Shown here: positions 32,441 through 46,019 of the stretch, piece after piece
Layout: each line of letters starts with the position of its first letter
Position numbering within the stretch: the first letter of the stretch is position 1
Assembly: GCA_013433145.1 (NCBI GenBank)
Contig: CM024182.1
Location: 1,846,501 to 1,910,500, forward strand
Reading direction: 5' to 3'
Source of the DNA: Ascaris suum
Taxonomy: Eukaryota > Nematoda > Chromadorea > Rhabditida > Ascarididae
Length of the DNA stretch: 64,000 bases
The notes under the pieces: model-generated
What the model was told of the DNA's origin: nothing
What the model saw: the letters and a program-made list of their open reading frames with translations, nothing else
The model's database searches: none
Position numbers and translations under genes: made by a program

Positions 32441-34139
32441 GCATTGATATATTTGCATATCAATAAATCAAATCAAAAAAATTTTTTTATCTCTTTTTTC
32501 TTTTTTTTGGAGAAATACGTTTCCTAGTAGTAGAATGTTATCAATCTTATCGTTCCAAAAAAAAATATAATTTAAAAGAATTTTTAGATATTGAAAAAAA
32601 AATTTTTTTTAAATAAGAATTCTTTAAAAAATGAGTATTTTTATTTTATTTTTTTTATTTTTGCTAATATTTTGAGATTTTTTTTACTCAAATATTTTCT
32701 ATATTGGAGAAATACTTTTCAAAAATTTCATTAAATTTATTTAAACGATTATTGTTTCGATTATGCATAATCGATCGTTATTATTCGAGAAAATTTTACA
32801 GTTTTAAATATTTTGTCTATTGTGCAATAGAGATGATATTAATACTTTGTTGAATGCATAAAAATTTCAATTCAATAAGTGAACAACTTCACTTCCATAT
32901 GAAATCAGTGGAATTATTTCTATATGATTCTATTCGAATTTCAGCTCATTTTCTATCGCATATGTTGAAAATTATATGTAGAGCACAAGTCAAAGGGTAA
33001 TAATCACTTTTGTACCTTCCCGTCGAGGAAACGCAACTTTGGATGCATTTAAAAATAAATACAATCAATATCGAGAATTTCTTCTAGGTGTTCGTTTAAT
33101 AAAGAAAGCTTTGAGAGGTTGAGAGAATTTTGATTCATCAGTTCAATCATCTCACCCCGGGGCAGCATCTCGAATTAATGGCTAATTTTTTTTTTTGGTA
33201 TCGTTCCATCGTTAAGAAGGCAGAGCTGGAAAAAGGGAATAAATTTAAGTAATTAGTCGAATAGTCTCATGAAATGTGGAATTTTTTTATTTAACTTTCA
33301 TACTTTTTCATGGTATCTAATTTGAGTGATCGGTGCTTAGAGAAATCATTTTGCATATTGGCTAATTTAATGAGTAATTGATTATTGAATCTAGAAGAAC
33401 GTTTCGAGTTGAATTTCTCAAAAAATATGAGAATATTTTTTTTCTATGAGTAATGAAAAATCTGAAATGAAATAATTGAATCGAAGAAGAAATTTTAGAG
33501 AGAGAAAAAAAAAAGGCGAATAGCATTAAGGATCTTATATTCATCTCCATCCTTAAAAGGTGTATTATTGAAGAACTTATGATATAAAACCTTTTTTTGA
33601 GAAAACCTTAATCATTGTCAGGTATATGATATTCTGTCCAAAGTGGAGTCATTTCTAACTCCAAATAATCGTTAATTAAATTTATTGAGTTTCAAGATCT
33701 CCATCATCTCTTGTTCTTGTTTTTTTTTAATTTTTGATGTAATTTACCTACCCGGAAATGCTGGAATAATAGTGTAATGCTGAGAATTGCACTTCTTCAA
33801 CAATGTCGTTCTTTAACTCGCTTTTATTAATTCGTTTTTTTTTTGCATTGCAAAGACTCATTACTGTATCAATTTGTCTGCGCATCCGTATGTATACGTG
33901 TGCCTGCGTTGGGGTGTGTGGTAGTTTTCCCCGGATCATTAAAGCTAAAATCATGAAATTTCTAGGCATAATATGCACTACGGGGTGATCTTCTACATCA
34001 TCGTTCAGATTGATCCATCTGTTTCAATGGAGTCGTGTGAACTTGAACATGCCCAAAAATTTGCGTACTTTTTCAACTTTTCGGGCTCAATATTTGCAAC
34101 AATCGAGTCACATATTTGTTTGTGCTTAATTTATGCTTA

Positions 34140-34269
<130 letters not shown>

Positions 34270-34671
34270 ACCGTAATTTATCGCAGAGGTGGTCGGATAA
34301 ATTTAGCACAAGGCGTTTCTTGTATGTATTTTATCATTTATTGGCCACTTGTGAAATTGAGTGATTAGATGAAAAGATATAAAGCGCGTATTGTGGCATT
34401 AATCCCGTTGAAAGCATTCTATAATCATTTTTTCATTTCTTATATTTCGACTGAAATATTCATTCGTCGAACGTGACTGCTATATTTCCCAATGAGTGTA
34501 ATATTCAAATTTTCAGATTTTTTTTTAAATTATATTCTATCGTTTGTTATATTTATTGCTAAAAATTTTTCTCATTCATCGATTATATAAAATATTTTCC
34601 AATAGTTTTTCTCCATTTACTACCCATATAATTATCGATACAATTAGATAATATCATCAATATTGAATGCA

Positions 34672-34682
34672 ATTTTCAGACG
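34672..34682 (+). promoter_or_regulatory. 3' splice acceptor just before gene B start (probable spliced-leader site)
   Basis: CAATTTTCAG ends at 34679, only three bases (ACG) before the ATG at 34683. An acceptor this close to the start codon with no coding exon before it fits spliced-leader trans-splicing in nematodes. A non-coding cis-spliced first exon is the alternative. Confidence 0.6.
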
Positions 34683-37600
34683 ATGAAAGTGCTCTTCACA
34701 GTAATTGCCTTCTATGTGGTAAGTTTTTAATATTCTTTATTATGAGTATAAAAGCGATTGCTTCATTTGTTTTGTTGTTGTGAAATTGCCTCTTTTTGAG
34801 CGAATAGCTTAATTTCTTCTCATCAAATTTTATCGAGATTCGCTTTTTTTTATTATATAATTGAATATGAATTTTTTAAAAATTTCTTTTGATTTTCGGT
34901 TTTCGTATTATATTTTTTTCAATCCGATCTGAAAATTTTGAATAATTCAAAATATTGTATTTGAGTTATTTATTTTTGCGACAGCGTTCCGTCCCTGTCA
35001 ATTACTTCAGTGCCTATTATACCGTTAGAATTCGTATATATTCCATTTGTTGCAAAATCCGTTGATGTGTTTGTTTCCAAGGTTTGGAGGGAGGGAGGGA
35101 GGGAGGGGGGGTGAGGTGGGAAGGGCTGGAGATAATCAAATGCATTTTCCTCAAATATAGAGTATAATCTGGTTATTCAATCAGATTTTTTATTATTACA
35201 TAGAGATCTCGTATTTTGAAAAGCACATTAATTCAGTATTGCAATATCTTCTAACAATATAAAACAAGAAACATTATGAGCGACTCTCATTCTATTCAAT
35301 TTCTTTAATCTGATTTTCTTTTTCTATAAGCTTATTTTCAGTATTACTAGTAATTACTAGTATTTAATTTATGCAAAATTCAGTCGTCGGTGGTATCACA
35401 AGATTGTTCGACGCCGAAAGCAACAAAAGATGCATTCGGACAATATTTGAAATGCATTAAAACGACTTTGGATCGTGATTATGCTACATACGAGAAGGAA
35501 ATTAGGGAACACAACAGGTGCGCTAGAATATATGAATTTTGCTAATGAAATATCTCTATCCTATTAGTACCTTCATTTTCCACCTCATATTCTTCATTAT
35601 TACATGGAAAATTTTCTCAACGGGCATTAATGTTCGCTTAAGAAATGCTTCAAGATCAGCAACGTGAAAATTATTTTTTTTTTTTGCTCTAAGTCAAAAA
35701 TTTTCTTAAATAAAGCAACAATTTCATATTTAAACGTTTCGACTGTTCGTATAAATGGCAAAACAAAAAAAAAACTTCGTCTTTTTCGTTTGCATATGGA
35801 AAATTTGGAAATTTAATGCAAATATTTTTGAATGCAACGATATTCAATATTTACAGCGCATTTCAAGAGTTGCAATCAATTTTTAAGTTTAATATAGGCG
35901 CATTTATTAAAGTTTAACCTACAACTAATAGATTTTTTTTTTCTAATTCGATTGAATTTTAATTCAATATTGCTAGCGTATAATTCGATTAAAGAAAAGC
36001 ATAACAAAGTTGGCTTTTTTCGGCATATAATATAATAGTTACGACGAATATCATCAAATCTAGAACATCAACATCATCATAGTACACTTATTGATCGTGA
36101 TTCGAAATATGCGTTTTCGCCTTTTCATTGAATCAAAAATTTTTTAAAAGCATTCCAGAAAATTTAACTCTTCACCACAAAGAGTATCCTTATATAAATC
36201 TATTCACATTTGTTAATAATTTAAAATTATAGCTGAAATAAAATGTACGCATTGTATCACATATATACTATACTATTTTTAAAAAAATGATTTTTAACCG
36301 GAAAATATTCAATGCGTTTTCAGGTGCAAATGCCGTATATCATAGAACGACTAGAAAGTCGTAAAAAGAGAGATTAAAGTTGTATAAGGCATATATTATT
36401 ATTTATTTATATTTTATTTATGTTTACATTTATATTCATATTTATTTTTATATTTATTTATATTTATATTTATGTTTATTTATATTTCTATTTGTATTTA
36501 TTTTATATTTATATTTACATTTTTATTTATTTTTTATATTTTATTTATATTTGTAATTTATATTTATATTTACATATAGGTTTGAGGAATGAAGAAAAAA
36601 GGTTCATATACGATCAGAAAATACTAAACTTTTTTTAGAGGATCTGTTATCATTAATACGAATAGACCCCGCGCCATATTATCGTCACTTAATCTTCAAC
36701 ATATTTCTCATAAAAATAAGAAGAAAAGAATATATAAATGCAATAAAATTAAATGTAGTTACCTAAACCATATGGGTATTATGCAATATCTCCTATCATA
36801 TATTCTTAACGTCTACTCTTTTTATTTAAATTTGCAAAAAGAGATTTCTGTTTAACTGCAATGAAAATAAAGTTGACCAATCGAAATAGAATTTCTCGAA
36901 TTTTGGGGGAATAAATTTCCAGAATAAAAAAAATTTCCGTTATGAAAAAATTAATTTCCCTAAAAATTAATCATTCTTGGAAATTTTGTTTTCTGCAAGT
37001 CTAACATTTAAAGGCATAAATGTCTTCTATAAAAACCATCATTAAAAGTTTCGTTGATAAAAATTCGTTGTTTATTTTCCGCTGGTTTGTTTTTTTTTTT
37101 TTGAAACAAAAGAACATGAATATGACTGCTCATAAGTATTGCCTCAAATATATTCCCCAAGGTTTTGCAAATTGCACTACTCATAGGTATTGCTACCATT
37201 TGTAAATCGCAGGTGTGTTCTCAGAATAGACCATTACTTTGGAGATGATCAAAGTGGGTTTGTGTTTATCATATTGATCTATAAATATTTCAGTTATTTT
37301 GCCACATATAATGCGGTTGGATAACTGAAGCTATAAGAAGCCAGCAATTGCAAAATGCAATTGCAAAATGAAAGAAAATTAATTTTTACAATCGCTTTTG
37401 CAATCGAATTTAATTTTTCAGAAGTGACTATGAATGTTCAAAGAGTTTAAAAATTTTAGTTATCATCGTATTGCAATTGTCGCTGCCAACTTTGTAAAGA
37501 AAATCATTCTAAGCGCAGCAGCGATAACGATCAATTCACTACCATAATTCATCGAATAGAATCCCTCCTTCGAAAGCTTTGAATTAGAAAATCCTTTAAC

Positions 37601-40600
37601 TATTTACTTAAGGGAACGTTGACGTCTTGTGCCGTAAGGCAACGCACATCAGTTTTCTCACCATAATAGGAAAAAACAAGGTCATGAAAAATGCCTTCTT
37701 TATCCCTTTCCATCCTCCAATATATTGCCCTCTAACTGCCGTAAAAAATACCGGTTTAGAGGCTCTATTCAAGCACACAGTTTATCGCTTAGGCGAAATA
37801 TGACATAAATTGACTTAAAGAAGTAAAGTTTTTGATGATAGAAAAAAAATAATATTTTTAATTAAAGTAATAACTTTTCTTAGGTATTAATTATAGGAAG
37901 GCCGCATCGACATGCTTCTCACCAAGTATTGCTGAAGCGAACACTAAAGAACGATGCGTGTTGACACTTTCCGATCTTGAATCGAAAGCTTGGGATCGAA
38001 ATGGACCACTTAGAGATTGTTCGATTTGTAGAACGGTATCGAATATTCCTTTTTAAATTATTATTTACATGGTTATATTGTTACTCTATGTAGATATTAG
38101 GAGTTATGAGTATGCCTAGTTTGTATTCTTCTATCTCCACCTCAACTAGTTGTCGAACTTTTTGAAACGAACGTTGATCCAACTGGAATCGAGTATCCTA
38201 AAATTTAGCCTCAAAATTTTGCTTTTCTATTCGATATGCTCAGGAAAGTATTACCTAGTGTTCTCTATAAATGATTTATTTCCTGAAATAGAAAGCAAAA
38301 CGCAATATAAACATATTTCTTCTCATATAACAACTATAAAGAGAGAAGCGATCCTTATAGTAATTTAACTGCCTTATAAAGAAAAAACTTTTTTAATTAG
38401 CGCATTAAAAAGGTAATACTATATGTTCGGTGCATGAGGAATTTCAGCCAATTTTCCTCTCTTTTGCAGTTTTTTTTTTCGTGAATTCGATAATTGTTAT
38501 TGTTGTTTCATGTTTCATCGCTTTTAATTAAAAATTTGCATATTTTAATTTCGTCAGAATTTTTAAATTTATGCAAAAAATTTTATTCTCTGAAGCATAA
38601 AATTCAATGCTATAACTAACTATACAAGCCAATCTATGAATATCCAGAAATTTGTGGACAATAAAAATATGTCCTCTTATTTTTGAATGGATAATAATTA
38701 GGATTTTTTTTTAAATCAATACTCTCATTTTGAAGGATTTTTTCGTTCATTGTAACGATTTTATTGTTTATTCTCAAATTTGATAATTTCACGAAATTTC
38801 CGACTTCCTGAATTTGCTGCAATTTAGGATAAAGTCCGATATTGTATGGTTGAGGATATACACCTTTTTATTTATGGAAGATTGTTAAGTGGAGAAGGAA
38901 TTTTCTTTCCTTTCTCTTCTAACTATCTCTGTTTGCTCGTTTTCCCTCCATCCTCACCTCCCCCCTCTTCCCCACCGCTCTCTGATACTCACAGTGCAAC
39001 TCTTCATCATGATCTCTTTGAAGTGGTTATGAGATAATAATGAAAAAGTAATTAAGTTTGCTGCTGGTGCGGTAAAAGCGGTACTTTCAACGCCACCTGA
39101 CGAACAACGATGTATACGAACAGAGGTGACGAAGGCGGTTGCACGTGAGGCCGAACAATGTCTAAAGAAGAAACTCAGTAACTTTGGTGGAGTTCCCGAC
39201 ATTCCTGACCTCGAAGAGGGATCTTATCAATATAGAGATAATGTGTGAGCAATATCACTCGAACAATTCCCACTAGATTTTCCACAAACATTTTTTTAGA
39301 TACAATGAAACTGGAAAGATATTTCAACAGAGCGAAACTAGCCGCTATAATCTTATGCTTATGTGTGTCTTTTACCTTACTATGTGTTTTGTTAAACGAT
39401 CTATGTCTGATACACCTAATGTACCTGATCTATCAGTAGGTTTGTAATTTACCTGATCTATCAGTAGGTTTGTAATTTACCTGATCTATCAGTAGGTTTG
39501 TAATTTACCTGATCTATCAGTAGGTTTGTAATTTACCTGATCTATCAGTAGGTTTGTAATTTACCTGATCTATCAGTAGGTTTGTAATTTACCTGATCTA
39601 TCAGTAGGTTTGTAATTTACCTGATCTATCAGTAGGTTTGTAATTTACCTGATCTACCAGTAGGTTTGTAATGTACCTGATCTATCAGTTATATTGCAAA
39701 ACTACTTCATATGAGTTTTTAAAACTATTTTTGAATAATAAGAATCCTTTTCTTTCTTTCAAACTTATTATTTCCCATATATTTTATCATTAACAAATAG
39801 ATATATCGGTTGAATTAAAGAATCTTTCGATCATTTAGTTTCATCATTGTTGATTATTCTAGGGAATTTTATTGCAAAATGGCGAAAATATTTCATTCAT
39901 TTTGCAAAAAAAGTTTTCTTTTTGCGAAATATTTGCATAAATTTCAGTATCAATTCGGTTTCCGATTATATTCTCATCCATAGCAGACTTTCATTTTGTG
40001 GTGAACGTAAACCGATACGTGCGGCAGCCACTAAAAAATGTCTCAAGAATCCATTCCCCGGTTATTTCGAGAAACATTGCAAAGGTATATTTTTTTTTTC
40101 AACCATTATATTTGCCTTGAAAAAATTTTAATAGGAAATTACGAAAATTCTATTTCATAATAAAATCAATTAACATCGAAACCCATATTTCGAACGTAAA
40201 ATTTCTGAGAATTTCCTACTGCATTTACAATTTTATTTGCAAAAAAACACCCTCTTTATGATAGAAATTTGAGAGTATACTATGCGAACGAATTTAATTT
40301 CTATCCAGTAGACCAACCGCTTCCATAAATTTTCAAAATTAATATAAATGATATTCAACGACGCATTGCCCTATTGTACTAGGTCATTTGCATAGATTCT
40401 TAGCCGGAGATTTATTGTTCTTTTTTTTTGCAAATTTTAGATTCGTTAGGAATTTTTTATGCGTTCTACTATCCTTATAGATGGCTATCAATGCTTAGCA
40501 TACCTTTACTCAGCCATCATCTCTTCTCACCAATTAATTTAATTATGAGCCTTGAAATTTCATTAGTCTCATTCCTATATGCAAATTTTCATCATCATCT

Positions 40601-43600
40601 ATCAAGTTCTGAAGGTGTTATAGTCATTTTAATCTACCAAATATTTGTGTGGTTTTTCTTTCGGTTGAATTACCCTTTATATCCACTGAGGCAGGTTTTA
40701 TAACCGAGGAGAAATTCGATGTTTTGAAGAGGGCTTATAGGAGTACTTAGTTAGACTGAAATATTAAAAAACATATTTATTACGTATATCGATTTAATTT
40801 TCGGAGATTAAAACACCGACTAATCTTGTAAGCTTCTTCAAAGATGCATAAAGCGACAGCTCGTTTCGTAACTCCCAAATTCTTTTTTTTTTTGGATATT
40901 TCGCAGTCATTGTTGATTTTACGATAGCTTCAGAAATTATCGTTTGAGAAGTGCAGCATCACTTCATTCCAATTTATGAACGAATGCATGAATCTCCTTC
41001 GTGTGATTTGTTCTCCTGGTCGTTCGTTCATCAATTTATGAACGAAGGCATTCACCTTTCGTATTAATTTAGTGCATTTCATTTAATTTACGCAATAATA
41101 GGAGCCTTAATTGTAAAATTTTATGTGTTTTCAGTATTGCACCAATGTAATAGTGCTCTCTCGAGTGGATGCGCATCTATCATCAAAAACACTAAACGTG
41201 CCACTTGTGAATGCATCGAGGAAACTCGTACAGAGCTTAAAAAGAAAATCGCGAATATCGCCGATAGCATCAAAAGCGTTCGTAACTTATAATTTTTCTC
41301 GGAAATAGTGGGGGAAAAAAAACGAAAAAAAAAATCAAAGCTAAAAAACGCACATTGAATGCTTATCTTCACATTCCATCAGGTGGAAAAAACTGTTCAA
41401 AGTGGTGACCTAAATTTAATTTCAGAAATGGGGACTCGATTCATAACGAAAAATTTGAATGAATATAACTGAAGAACAATGTAAAATACGTTGAAAACAA
41501 GAAATAAGCCGTTGTTTGAAAAAAAAAAGCGAAGAAAAAAAAACCACTATGTCGAAATGTAATTTCTGTTTAAAAAATTTTCCCGTAAAAACTATGAGAA
41601 ATATAGTGAAAGAAAATTTTCAACTCTATTAACACTTCAAATTCGTTCATAACGATTGAGAACTATTTAGTCGATTATTTAGAATAATTTCATTCTCGCT
41701 ATTAGCATATATTTTTTTACTCTCTTGGATTACAAGCTCTTATCTAGCGACAAAAAAAAATCAGTCTTTGAATTGAGTTCACTTTTCGGATGTATTCAAA
41801 AATTAGAGCCTCAACGCATATATTCAAACTGTACTTTGGCTTTAATAAATTAATGAATATTCATTACACATTTCATTTGATCGTCTTACTCATCTATGAA
41901 AAAGTTCTGCATTTATATGCATTATTTCGATGCGTATATATTTGTTTTGCTTTGAAACAATTGATGAGTGCAGTTGTGTATGGATTATGCACTTTTCAAT
42001 AACCGCTTTGCTTAAATTTAGCGTAAATTTAACTAAGTCATCTGGTATTCTCAGTTGTGTTTTTTTTCAACTCTTCGACAATATCGGTAATATGAGCATT
42101 TACTCCGAATAGAAACAATAGGTGTTTTCAGGTCGTTGATGGAAATGCTCGTGGTACACCTGCAATTGGATCAGGTAGCAAAGTAGATAGTTGTGTCGCA
42201 AGTATTAAAGCGCAATTGTAAGTGGACTTTATCTAAAATTACAAATAAAATTATTGAGCAATATCAATAAACTAAACGAATATAAGCATATATGCGCCAA
42301 TTATTGAGCAATAAACTAAACCCCCCAGAATGTGCCATCACAATGCGTTTTTTAGTACAGTTGATCAGAGAAAAATCTAGAATTTCCATCCATTTTTCGT
42401 TGTCCGAATTTCCGTTGAATAAAAAACTCGCTCTATAATTCACTCTCTATCAATATCTTGTGGGCAATTCCAAAAAGTGATCTTTTGTTTTTCTATCTTC
42501 GAGTTAATTCTTTTATAAATTTAAGAATCGATCGATTGCTATACGTTCATCGCTGAGATTTCCCGTATGATAATGTCGAAAATAATAGTCGTTTTCTATC
42601 ATCTATAATTTTTTCGCTTAAAAATGAAAAAGTTAATGATGGTCGAAAAAAAAAACAAAGATTCCTCCTCTCAAACAATTTAAATTATTTAATTTTTTTT
42701 TCTTTCTTCATTTAAAAATATTTCCGGAAACGGTTTTTTTTTCTTCCGTATAGATAAAAACTATAAAAGCATAAATAGATGGAATTTTCTCATATTTCAA
42801 TAGTTTCTCGTAAAATTTATAAACAAAGAGAACGAGAAATAATAAATCAGAGAAATATTTTTGAATTAGTCGAAAGAAATTCCCTATTGAAAAAAAAGAC
42901 AATTGTTCAAATTTTTTTAATGCTATCAAAACTGATCAATCGATAAGAAGTTTTTTTTTAGCAAATTTATTTGATGCTATCAAATCTGATCAATCGATAA
43001 TAAGTTTTTTTTTTCTAGCCGGAAGGAAAAAATACAAAAGATACCGAATGATACGAATCGTTTTTTGTTTTTTGTAAATCAGCCTAAGTAGACAAATTGA
43101 CTAATTGAAACAAATAAAAAAGTCTTGCAGAACATAACTGTTAGCGTAGGTAATCGATATTTGCAAGATTCACATGAAAATTATATTGTCCTATGTTATG
43201 TCATTAGTGATACCTGGAATTTCATTCAAGATAATCTAATAACTATATTCTTAAAAAGAAATCTCAAAGTAATCAAATAACTATATAAATTTCTAGAGTA
43301 ACACCAGTAAACGATTGGGTAACGGTAATTGATTCGGCACTTAATTCATGCATAAAGAACAAACCAAGTGGACAAAATCTTGGAATGGACTCACTTCTCA
43401 ACGTTGGTTGTAGAAAGGTAATCTAATCACCTGTTTTTTTTTCAATTGCTCAATCAGAGGTTATATTTATAAAATTTAAAACAGGTAGAATGCAAAAAAA
43501 AAAAAAAAAAAAAAATTTCTTAAGTCGCTAAATGCCATTTGAAATTTCTCTTTATTTTTTTTTCTCTTCTTTTATTTTTTTTAAACTCAATTAAATAATT

Positions 43601-43930
43601 TTAAGTAAGCGTTGAATATATTATTTGATGATCAAATAAATCATCACAATTAAGATAAGGAGGAAAATTGTCAACAATTTTTATGCAAATTTTATCGATA
43701 TGTAAATAAGCGGCATATTATTAGCATTGAAACGAATCGAAAGTTTAAAGATCTTGAATATTTTTTTAAAAAATTTTCCACTAACGTTGTCAAATTACTA
43801 GGTGATCGCCGATACGACAGGTACTGCAACGTCACAATTGAAGTCCGGTTTTGATTTTGCAAATAATCTAATCGACGCAATGGTCGATAGATCGGGACGT
43901 TTCTGCGGAGGACCACACTGTCCCGAATAG
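34683..43930 (+). CDS. Gene B: secreted cysteine-rich protein of unrecognised family, nine exons, 370 aa
   Basis: Exons: 34683-34718, 35384-35517, 37897-38035, 39057-39244, 39948-40084, 41135-41277, 42132-42217, 43297-43417 and 43802-43930 (TAG). All phases close without a stop. Exon 1 gives MKVLFTVIAFYV, the core of a signal peptide probably cut near SSVVSQ. The mature chain has 20 cysteines (20, 36, 63, 77, 98, 101, 122, 138, 183, 197, 210, 216, 224, 236, 238, 280, 306, 326, 363, 368), an even number fitting disulfides in a secreted protein. Residues 87-105 hold the conserved WDxNGPLRDCxxCRTFA block. C-x(13-15)-C-L-K motifs recur at 122-141 and 183-200, which suggests internal repeats. The C-terminus is CGGPHCPE. 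The spacing does not match Kunitz, ShK, EGF, TIL or CAP patterns. The function is unknown. The exon at 41277 uses a weak GTTCGT donor, required by the frame and by alignment with gene A. Confidence 0.88.
35086..35111 (+). repeat. G-quadruplex-type tract in gene B intron 1
   Basis: Six G-runs of two to seven bases separated by single A residues (GGAGGGAGGGAGGGAGGG, then GGGG) lie on the coding strand of the first intron (34719-35383). The transcript would carry the same tract, so an RNA quadruplex is possible. Confidence 0.75.
36398..36580. repeat. (TATTTA)n simple repeat in gene B intron 2
   Basis: About 180 bases of TATTTA/TATATTTA words with a few C and G interruptions, in the 35518-37896 intron. 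An 72-codon open frame here (Phe/Ile/Tyr only) is an artefact of the repeat. Confidence 0.9.
39422..39690 (+). repeat. 28-bp minisatellite in gene B intron 4
   Basis: About nine and a half copies of a 28-bp unit (TACCTGATCTATCAGTAGG plus TTTGTAATT), nearly identical, with single changes only in the last two copies. It lies in the 39245-39947 intron between the exons ending with ...YRDN and beginning with INSVSDY. The near-identity points to recent expansion and probable length polymorphism. Each unit holds a CTATCAG that mimics an acceptor. Confidence 0.97.
42917..43012 (+). repeat. Two-copy direct repeat in gene B intron 7
   Basis: The phrase ATGCTATCAAA(A/T)CTGATCAATCGATAA followed by poly-T occurs twice, about 53 bases apart, in the 42218-43296 intron. 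Confidence 0.85.
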
Positions 43931-44215
43931 CTGAATGCACGGATCCCTCAAGAACTATTTCCACTTTGAACAAGCATTGCCAACAATTTTGGATCTAGTA
44001 ATCTATATTCGTCTCCTTGTTTAGTATAGATGACCTAAAATGGATCTATCAATAGCAAATATGAAAGATCGTATATAATGAATAACTATCCATTTTGTGA
44101 AGTGTGGAATATTGGATATACAGTCTTTGATAAATCAGCATTCCCTTCCCCTCCCTCCTCCCCCACCTCTACCCCATCCTAACCAACCCATCTCCTTCCT
44201 CATGTTATCGCCCTA
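43931..44215. other. 3' flank of gene B
   Basis: Follows the TAG stop of gene B. A C-rich block at 44147-44180 (CCCTTCCCCTCCCTCCTCCC-like) gives G-runs on the minus strand. No AATAAA lies in the first 400 bases; the nearest is at 44335-44340, so the transcript may end with a variant signal. Confidence 0.4.
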
Positions 44216-44545
44216 AAAGGTTTTGACGACCATGCCACTCACATCGAGGGTCTCATTGAAACTATACACAACATCAATAGAACTGATTATGACGGCATTC
44301 ATTATCATCGTGAATTAAGTGGAAAATTAATGAAAATAAAATCAACTTCTCACTTTCACTCTTTTTCTGTCCTATCTTTTCTTTATTGTATTTTCAATCT
44401 ATTTATTTCTCTTTCTTCTCATATCTCTTTTATGTATTTTTCTTTTATAGACAATTCAAGTTGTATAAATATATTCGGATTCGTTGTTGATATGATTTAT
44501 GATGGATCGAATTGGAACATAATTAATACAACAGACTATTATTAA
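44216..44545 (+). pseudogene. Two exon-like pieces downstream of gene B, possible relic of the A/B family
   Basis: One frame is open from about 44180 to the TAA at 44543-44545. The first part (GFDDHATHIEGLIETIHN, then NRTDYDGIHYHREL) resembles in spacing the end of exon 2 of genes A and B. A very pyrimidine-rich stretch and TTTTATAG acceptor (44450) follow, then SSCINIFGFVVDMIYDGS, whose FVVDMIYDGS can be set against NLIDAMVDRS in the last exon of gene B. A weak GTGGAA donor at 44319 would join them in phase. The exons between are absent, so a decayed, internally deleted third copy is possible, and chance similarity is not excluded. Confidence 0.25.
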
Positions 44546-46019
44546 ATGATGATCACAATGGAGATTTCTTTGAGAAATTTTTCTTCATGGAATTTTTTTC
44601 AACAATTTGTTGCCAAAAGTTTCCTCAAAAAAAATTCAAAATTTCAAAAAAAAAAAACTTTTTTCATCGTTGATTATCAAAAAAGAAAAAATAATTCCCA
44701 CAAATCGATATTATTTTGCTAACGATTTTTTTACATAAGGGAAAATACCTATCAAACGTTAACGCATAATAAAAATAGTAAATTTTCAATTATTTCTTTA
44801 TTTTTATAATAATAGAGTTTGAAAATTCCATACTATTTAATAATTCAGAAAAATTTATAAGTTTTTCTCTCATTATCTAATTTCAGCGATGAGAGGACGT
44901 TTCGAAAAATTGTAATTTAAGTATTCGTTGATCGACTGTTCACAATGGGCGGTAAGGTGATTACTCGTTTAATCTGATACGCATGATACCTATAATTTTT
45001 TGCACGAGCCGATCTTTTCGAATCCCTCCTCTCCCACCTTATTTTCGTACCCCACACTTCTATTAGCCCATCGTTGAGGTGGATCGCACTTCATTCTTAT
45101 CATATTTTTACTATTCGTTTTTTTTTTGCAAATTTGACTCATCGGCAAACTTTGCAACGCTTCGCAAAATTATTCCATAAAGTTGTGTTCATTTGGCTGT
45201 CGTAGATTATGGATAAAATGCAAAAAGAGTAGAGAACATACCCACCTAATGCTTATATTCCAGTTCAACATTCCGGTTACGGCATATAAATACATTGATC
45301 CTGGAAAAATATTACGGATATTCCGAACTTCAATGCTTTCCGGAAAGCTTAACGTTAGTTAGCTTTATTTAGCATTTATAAAGCATTCAATTCTTTTTCT
45401 TCGGTGGGCATTGAACAGTTTTTTATCTTACACATCAATCGATTTCGCAGAAAACGTTACACACATCAATCGTATCTGTACCGATTTTCCTTAAGTATTT
45501 AGTGATCTTATCGTTTTTCTTTGAAATTCACTAATCTATCTTTGGCCTGATAAATTCTAGTTTTAATAATTCCGAATATTCTCAGATTTGTCCAAGAGAT
45601 TTAATAAATCGTAATTTGCATATATTGAAGTGAAGATGATATCACTTATTTGCATATCGGAAATATCGAATATGCATGTCTGCATTCATTTCACTCCTCA
45701 ATTCTAATCAAATATACGTTATTCTTATCCCAAAATGCTATGATAGAGCTGCAATCAATAGTATGCGTTTATTAATCAACCTATCATTGCTATCTATGCT
45801 GTTGTTGTCGTTAGATCATTTTTACGAACGTCTGGATTTCCTCGATCTTTGACAAGGATAACTTCCTGTGATCGACACTTACCTTGCAGGTAGTCTTTCA
45901 ATAACGAGCAGGTAGAACAAAAACGGTAATCAGCAGAAATGGAATCAACGATGCAGTAATTTGTAACGTTATCGCTATGGGAAATGCTCGGCCCAAATAA
46001 GATGGATTGAGCGCGTTAC
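44546..46019. other. Intergenic AT-rich region
   Basis: No gene is recognised. A TTTCAG at 44881-44886 is followed by a nine-codon frame, CGATGAGAGGACGTTTCG, whose RGRF echoes the SGRF near the end of gene B, but this is too short to support. Confidence 0.4.

Noticed and set aside
32757..32774. Perfect 18-bp palindrome TCGATTATGCATAATCGA
   Set aside because: Isolated, with no repeat or gene context; palindromes of this size can occur by chance in AT-rich DNA.
36420..36638. 72-codon frame of Phe, Ile and Tyr
   Set aside because: Produced by the TATTTA simple repeat inside a gene B intron.
39422..39690. Regular direct repeats resembling a CRISPR array
   Set aside because: The 28-bp units are contiguous with no unique spacers, lie in an intron of a eukaryotic gene, and have no cas genes nearby.
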